A DNA stretch of 64,000 bases from Clytia hemisphaerica (Eukaryota > Cnidaria > Hydrozoa > Leptothecata > Clytiidae): contig CACVBU010001039.1 of assembly GCA_902728285.1 (NCBI GenBank), forward strand, positions 1-64,000, given 5' to 3'. Position numbers and translations under genes: made by a program. Below, piece by piece: positions 58,000 to 64,000 of the stretch (positions are counted from its first letter, which is position 1; each line of letters opens with the position of its first letter). Below the pieces are notes generated by a model that was not told the DNA's origin, ran no database searches, and worked only from the letters and a program-made list of their open reading frames with translations.

Positions 58000-59431
58000 T
58001 GTCAAGTATTATTACAATGTAAATTCTCTTTTTTGGAATAGCTTTTCTAAATTATTTAACTGAAAGAAAAACAAACAAATCATAAAGTTCAGTTTTGTGA
58101 CAGAAAACATTTTGAAAACAAATTCAAAGACAAATTCTATTAACTTATAAGAGACAACGGCAATACCAATACTTTCGAATAATTTAGGGGTTTGGGAATT
58201 AAAACATTTAGGAGATTTTGCAACAAATAATAAAGACTAGAGTGAGAGTCAGGCAAGATATAAAACTGTAGATATTATGAATTATGGACAAAAACCCAAA
58301 AGGAGTACAGAGATTTCTTGTGTATCTTGATTTGTACAAGTTTTACATATTATAGTATAATTATACCTAAACAAAAGCCGACATTTAGGATCACGTAATA
58401 TAGTAGAGGGCATTTTGTAAAATCGCTCGAATGTTTTGATCAAAGCACTTGTTATACATTTTTGGAAAGCTAAGGGGTAAGGGAATCGAAATTACGATGT
58501 TTCCAATTTTTTTTCGGACACTTTGGTGTGATTTTCGGACAAATATGACGGTCTCAGGCAAAAATCATAGGGTTAAAAATTAATGAAAATTTTAGCTCGA
58601 GAAAACGGAGACCTGTTGTATATTTTTGGAAAGCTCTCAAAAAATTAAGATTAGAGATATATTGCAAGTATAGGTGATTTCAGTACCTAACTCGAGATAT
58701 TGAGCTTCAAAAAGCGCAAAAACTGGACAAAATAGCTGTTTCTGGCTGAAAAACACGGGTTTCAAGGGTTAATATCTCGAGTTAGGTACAGAAATCACCT
58801 ATACTTGCAATATATCTCTAATCTTAATTTTTTGAGAGCTTTCCAAAAATATACAACAGGTCTCCCTTTTATCGAGCTAAAATTTTCATTAATTTTTAAC
58901 CATATGATTTTTGCCTGAGACCGTCATATTTGTCCGAAAATCACACCAAAGTGTCTGAAAAAAAATTGGAAACATTTTAATTTCGATTCCCCTACCCCTT
59001 AGCTTTCCAAAAATGTATAACAAGTGCTTCTAACTAAACATTTTAGCGATTCCAAAAAATCGAACAAAATTCCCCCTACTAATATCTTAATCACATCTTG
59101 ATCACTATTTCAAAATTATTTTTTCTAAAAAATTTATATGTGATAAAATAAAGCATCCCTTAACCTTAATACAAAAGATTTGTTCAAAATTAACAATGAA
59201 CAAACGAGTATTAAACAAAACAGTAGGTCTAGAATTGTTCGAAATTAGTTTGAACTCTTTTTGGGGCATCTTAAAATATTGTAAAAAGACATAAACAGCC
59301 AACTTTTTAAAGTGTACTCCTTTGGCAATCGTATAACCAAAATGGTAAGAATTAAATGTCAACAAAACAAGAAGGCTACTACACTACAAAAAAAACAAAA
59401 CATAATATTTATATATAATATTCATAACATT
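58000..59431. other. Intergenic between copy B and GCNA
   Basis: Mostly the foldback element at 58411-59058. The rest is AT-rich with no supported gene. 59105-59431 probably includes the 3' UTR of GCNA. Confidence 0.5.
58411..59058. mobile_element. Foldback element with arms of about 295 bp
   Basis: Left arm 58411-58705 and right arm 58768-59058 are inverted with few mismatches (gcacttgttatacatttttg near the left, caaaaatgtataacaagtgc near the right), separated by about 60 bases. No coding frame. The transcript would form a very long hairpin. Confidence 0.85.
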
Positions 59432-61054
59432 TCATTTTTTCTTTGACTCTTGAAATTTGTCAGAAATAAGCCTCATTACATCTCGATGAGATTTGCCTGG
59501 GTTAGATTTCTTGACAGAACCAAAGTTCTCTTTGACAAACAATGAAAAGGCGTTCGGTGTTTTTGGAGCAGAAGAAGTTGAAGGATTCTGTAAAAGTTCT
59601 GGAATGCCCCCACATTTCCCACACCTATGTTTAGAAGGATCAATCGATTTACTGTGTCTGCCAAATTCAGTGCCACATTCATTACACTTGTATGTGTACT
59701 TTGTATGAATTTCATATTGGTGACACCTTGATATCACTGGCAAGTCGGGATGAATATGATTAGCTTTCTTAGCCCAGCTTTTCCATTGTGGACCATGACC
59801 AGCCTGTACACCATTAATAAGCCAAGTTGCAGCATGACAAAGTTCGTGGATTAATGTGTCTCTAATTCTTTCAGGTGAATCAATAACTTTGTCTGAAAGT
59901 TCAATTCTACATTTACGAGCATTCAATGCTTTTGAATAATAACAAAAGCCAGCTGTTTTGGTCATTCGTTTGTTCCAGGTTATTTGAAGATCGCTTGGCA
60001 ACTGGTTTCCAAAGACAGTCTTGTTAAAAAGCTGGAAAAGTTCGCTAATAGTCTGTTCACGTTTCTTAGTGAACTCCCGCTTATAGGCTGGTGTGCCAGG
60101 CATGGCTTTTGAAGTTGATGTACAAATATCTTTAATTAGCTTTCTACTCTGGGAGTGTGGTGTCAGAAATCTTTGCAGATTTTTCTCTTTGAGAACAGCA
60201 CTTTTTTGTTTGATTGAAGTAGTTGGAGTTTTAAAAGTGAAGTTTTCAAATTCATCTTCCGAATCACTAATAGCAATTGCATCAGAGGATAGGAAAACCT
60301 TATCATTTTCTTTATTGGATTGAGCAGAAGCATTAGAATGTGCAGAGTCGTCAGATTCGGCGCTATAAAACTCATCCTCATCACCATCATCACTGGCAAT
60401 AAAATCATTTAGACTACCTGCAGAATCTTCCCCATCACTCTCAGTTTCATCAGAATCGAAAAGTGTTTGTTTTTTAACCAATTTAGACAACGATGCAACA
60501 TCCTTATCGTTAGGATCGTCTTCTGCACTCTCATCAAGAAAGCTTTGTACTTTCTTTTTGGTTCCATCTGGCTGTTCAATAAATACTTGAACTTCACCAT
60601 CACCACTGTCCTCATCATCAGAACTTATACAAACTTTGCGTGTTTGTTTTCGTTTGCTGATAATAATCTCATCATCACTCTCTTCAACAACAACTTCTTG
60701 ATCTCCTTTTTCAGCCTCATCATCCTCTTCCTCAGAGGAAGAAACAACCATCTTTGGCAAAACACAAACTGATTTTCTACTTTTTCTTGATTTTCGTCGT
60801 GGCATTGAAGGAATATCATCTTCTTCATCAGACATAAACAAAGCTGTTGAGCAAAGTGATTTTCGTGCTGGGCCAACAACATCATCTTGACTAGGAGGTA
60901 CAATTGATACATCACTTTCATCTCTATCGCTAGAATTAGCAAACGCTTTAAATTGGTGTGCTGTTTGCTTCATCGTTTCAACATCTCCAAATCCAAGACT
61001 GGTTGCAAATTTTTCAACCAAACAACCAACTTCTAAGCGTAATTCAGAGTTCAT
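59432..61054 (-). CDS. GCNA: Germ cell nuclear acidic protein: SprT-like protease with HMG tail
   Basis: Nuclear protein that clears DNA-protein crosslinks in germ cells. Start chosen at 61054 (MNSELRLEV), because an acceptor (ttttattttag) lies just upstream at 61063-61064; the frame could extend to 61117 only through intron sequence. 540 residues. Residues about 60-315 are disordered and very acidic (DEEDD, SDDEII, SDSEDE), including SUMO-interaction-like hydrophobic patches such as DEIIIS. The SprT domain (about 325-500) has HELCHAATW (catalytic HExxH), the third ligand in GHGPQW, and a zinc ribbon YKCNECG...RCGKCGG. The C-terminal 50 residues (PNAFSLFVKEN...) are HMG-box-like, as in invertebrate GCNA. 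The coding part has no intron. Confidence 0.93.
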   Translation of the reverse strand: MNSELRLEVGCLVEKFATSLGFGDVETMKQTAHQFKAFANSSDRDESDVSIVPPSQDDVVGPARKSLCSTALFMSDEEDDIPSMPRRKSRKSRKSVCVLPKMVVSSSEEEDDEAEKGDQEVVVEESDDEIIISKRKQTRKVCISSDDEDSGDGEVQVFIEQPDGTKKKVQSFLDESAEDDPNDKDVASLSKLVKKQTLFDSDETESDGEDSAGSLNDFIASDDGDEDEFYSAESDDSAHSNASAQSNKENDKVFLSSDAIAISDSEDEFENFTFKTPTTSIKQKSAVLKEKNLQRFLTPHSQSRKLIKDICTSTSKAMPGTPAYKREFTKKREQTISELFQLFNKTVFGNQLPSDLQITWNKRMTKTAGFCYYSKALNARKCRIELSDKVIDSPERIRDTLIHELCHAATWLINGVQAGHGPQWKSWAKKANHIHPDLPVISRCHQYEIHTKYTYKCNECGTEFGRHSKSIDPSKHRCGKCGGIPELLQNPSTSSAPKTPNAFSLFVKENFGSVKKSNPGKSHRDVMRLISDKFQESKKK

Positions 61055-61351
61055 CTTTATACCTAAAATAAAATATAGAAAATGTTCTAAATTATCAAAT
61101 CGAACAGATGATCCCAACTGTTCTACTGTTCAAGCTCTATCAGATAGTAATCAGTTGTTGTCAATAATAAGACATTTCAAAGACTTTCTATGGGTATATT
61201 ACTCCTGAATTTTCAAAATTTTGGAGTAAAATCCACTGCCACCAGCTATTTTTCAAGGACTTCAAAAAAATGTAGGAAGGAGTATCAAATTATCTGTTCT
61301 GAAAATATAGGAGCAACAAATTCTTAATAAATTAGAATAAAATTACATTTG

Positions 61352-61999
61352 CTTTTCCAAACTCTCCAGAGCAGAGTTCAAGAGCAGCCACCTGCTAGAG
61401 ATTACAAAATGTCTTATTTAATTTCCAAATTCGTTCATCTGTTTGGAGGGGAGTAGAATAGATTGAGACATTTTTCAATTAAGTTTGGCGTTCACATATT
61501 TGGCTGACCCATAATCAGTTTTGGGGAAAATTTAGTCCCCTGCTAATGACAAACTAACATAAACTAGAAATAGGGTTGCCGGCAACCAATATCTGTAAGG
61601 CGGGAGGGAGGTAAAAAATTTCTGAGACTTGAACACCGCCATCTTAAACCTTGTTTGTTCTTTGAGAGTATAGCCAATATTGCACGGAACCAAGTGAGAA
61701 GTAAGGCTACTTGCAGGCGGGACGCCCCGGTAGTACCGCAGGCGGAATAAGTGATTTAGACGATTTAAAATTAAACTACGATTTAACTATTGTTAAATAA
61801 ACATTCAATTTCCAAATTCGTTCATCTGTTTGGAGGGGAGTAGATTAGATTGAGACATTTTTCAATTAAGTTTGGCGTTCACATATTTGGCTGACCCATA
61901 ATCAGTTTTGGGGAAAATTTAGTCCCAACCGAAGGTATCCCCCTTTTCCAAACTCTCCAGAGCAGAGTTCAAGAGCAGCCACCTGCTAGAGATTACAAA
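61352..61999. repeat. Two recent direct repeats in order A-B-B-A
   Basis: Block A (cttttccaaactctccagag onward) is at 61352-61408 and 61943-61999. Block B (atttccaaattcgttcatct onward) is at 61420-61539 and 61808-61926. All are in the same orientation. A copies are identical and B copies differ at one base by eye. Confidence 0.85.
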
Positions 62000-63884
62000 T
62001 TAGTATTTCACAAATTTATTTGTGAGAGCCTAGCTGTACAGGGCCCAAAACTCTTCAAAAGTCTTCCATCTGACATACAATACATCACTTGCTGATACTC
62101 GCAAGTATATGAGCCTGACAAACTACACAAGATTGGCTGAAATCTAAACTCACTAAACTAATAATCAAAGTCCAATTACTTAGCTCTCTCATCTCTACAA
62201 AAGTCTAGGAGATCCATAGTGTTACTTACTATGTACCTTCAGTCTAGCTGTACGGCCGCATCCTCTGTGTGTCCTGCATTTTCAAATATTCATTATATAT
62301 AGAATTACGCTCAAAGTTGCACAAAAATGACAAAATACAACCAATGAAATGAGAAAGATGATTAAATTAATGATTAAAAAAGTACTCCACAACGCAATCC
62401 ACAAAATGTGTAACCGTACATCCTGTGCCCAAGTTCAGGAATTGCCATAAAGCCATTAGTACTAGTAATCGTAAAAACATACGATTCCGAGGTAATCGTC
62501 AGTAAACATTCGAAAACCTCCTTTTTTTCTTTTGTTTAAAAAGAAAACATTGCAGTGTAATTTTTCTTTGTTTTCAATTAAAAGAAGCTATTGTAACGTA
62601 AAATTTCTTTGTTCTGTTTTATATTGAAGAAAAAAATGTCTTTGTTTTTTATTATATAGTAAAAAAAAGTCTCTGACACAGGACTTGGGAGAGAAAAGAA
62701 TAAGGGGACAAAAGCGTCCCCCCGCCGAAGAGTGCAAAAAGTGGTAATAGTGCAATTAACGATTAATCGCACTCCTCTAAACCAATCAGATTCGAGTAAT
62801 TTTGCACGGCTGACGATTATGGTAATAACTGGGAGGGCACATTGCTATACATTGTGATTAAAAAAGTAAAATATTTTAAATAATTGTTGAAAGATTTGTT
62901 TGATAATCCCAGAGAGATTAGCGAACCTGATTGAGAGAACCCCCATTGGAAACCCCAAAAATCTATTTTACCCTCAAATCTTCTTCTGCTAAGCTTGTGC
63001 TAAGACAAAAAAACTTTGACAACTGGCTTGGTGGCATGATCAAAGGGTCCAGTTTTCAGAGCATGTCATTGCTGCCCAAGGAAAAATTAAGGGTCACTCA
63101 CAAATCAATTGTCTTTCAACTACGTTTGATTGTTCTAAGATCTAAAAGGAGGCCAATTTTCTATTATTGTAAAGCATTGTCAAGAAAGAAAAGTATTTGT
63201 TCAATGACCTGTCAAAGGACCCTCTTGGCGCTACGGAAACTTCAGGAGTTTTCCGGAGCAGCTAAAAAAAACTATTTTTCTCTCAGGAAAGTTCCGGAGC
63301 TCTAACAGTGCTTCATCGGGAGCAAGTGACTTTTATCCTGTTTTATCACGTTTTAAAAAACCGTTTAAACATGGTTACAAAAAGAAATTTGTCTCCAGGT
63401 GATGGACTTTGGTCAAATAAAATACTTTCAGTCTTTAAGGATGATGGTTCAACCGTTAATGAAATTGAATTCGTCACATTATTAGCTATAATCCAAGGCA
63501 TTGGACGAAATATCGAAAATATATACCACAAGTTGGCTGATTTTTTGAAAACATGCGTGTGTGCAGTTATTCCAGACCAATCGCCGAAAATTGTGACTCC
63601 CCAAGCGATTTGAAGTACACAAAAGTCCAATCGGCTAAAGCGGGTAAAAGACCGGTCTCATAGCGGGGGAAGTGATTTTCAAGCGACCTAACATTTTAGA
63701 AGATCGGCCATGAAGCGGCCAGTGGAATTTTTCCAAGAACGGCCTCAAGACCTCTATTAGAGGCTTTTTCTTGATCGAGAGACCGGCCAAGCAGCCAGCG
63801 GCCTATTTAGCGGCCAGCGTCCTATTTAGCGGCTTTCTTTAGGGATCTTCTCAAAGATATAATCGATTTTCATTTATGAAGTTT

Positions 63885-63990
63885 GATTAATGATTCGACT
63901 ATTTATTCTCCTATATTCGATTATTTTTAATCTCCCATATTCGATTATTTAATCCTTGTATTCGATTAATTAATCCTTTTTCGCTTATAT
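63885..63990. repeat. Degenerate tattcgatta tandem repeat
   Basis: gattcgactatttattctcc, then tattcgattatttttaatctcc, tattcgattatttaatcc and tattcgattaattaatcc. Units of about 20-25 bases, running to the window edge. Confidence 0.7.
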
Positions 63991-64000
63991 CTTAGGGTTC

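Larger units (their letters stand above)
61066..64000. other. Right flank: repeats, no recognised gene
   Basis: Contains the duplicated blocks at 61352-61999, AT-rich sequence, and from 63600 purine-rich sequence with gcggcc and ttcgatta repeats. Frames at 62931-63305 and 63308-63613 are open for 124 and 101 codons, but I recognise no motif. They are not supported by splice sites I could find, so I do not call them genes. Confidence 0.5.

Noticed and set aside
62931-63630. Genes of 124 and 101 codons near the right edge
   Set aside because: No recognisable motif, no supporting splice sites, and an overlapping open frame on the other strand. Possibly a decayed element.

Overview
This is animal genomic DNA, not bacterial or viral. 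It is AT-rich, its genes carry GT-AG introns, and between them lie many short inverted-repeat transposons (MITEs), tRNA-headed SINEs and decayed elements. The gene set (a PC1/3-like prohormone convertase, FIGNL1, GCNA, a HIF prolyl-hydroxylase relative, a Gig2-like/lectin pair) is metazoan. From memory, the decayed transposon protein and the secreted two-domain protein resemble repeat and secreted families of cnidarian genomes. An early-branching animal, probably a cnidarian, is the best guess, but no species can be named from this window.

Layout. 1-9.2 kb: no convincing gene; MITEs, a foldback hairpin and minisatellites. 9.2-22.4 kb (+): a 15-exon proprotein convertase of 880 residues with an intact catalytic centre, a long spacer before the prodomain and a charged segment of about 200 residues at the end of the P domain. 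25.8-26.5 kb (+): an intronless EGLN/PHD-like protein that appears to have lost its distal iron-binding histidine and its 2-oxoglutarate arginine. 29.1-31.1 kb (+): a small two-exon charged, helical protein of unknown function. 32.6-37.0 kb: a 4.4-kb DNA transposon with inverted repeats of about 460 bp around a frame-broken gene carrying a GCD-type nuclease-like motif and a cysteine-rich tail. 37.2-53.9 kb (-): FIGNL1 in 16 exons, with a secreted-protein gene nested on the opposite strand in intron 11 and a three-deep nest of transposons in intron 12. 55.4-58.0 kb (-): a tandem pair of Gig2-like (PARP-fold) plus ricin-type lectin proteins. 59.4-61.1 kb (-): GCNA. 61.1-64.0 kb: duplicated repeats and no recognised gene.

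FIGNL1 (RAD51-linked recombination) and GCNA (DNA-protein crosslink repair) are both genome-maintenance genes on the same strand. The Gig2-like pair between them looks like innate-immune machinery by family resemblance. All exon joins were made by eye from splice sites, reading frame and homology, with no transcript evidence. The FIGNL1 and convertase models close in frame at every junction.
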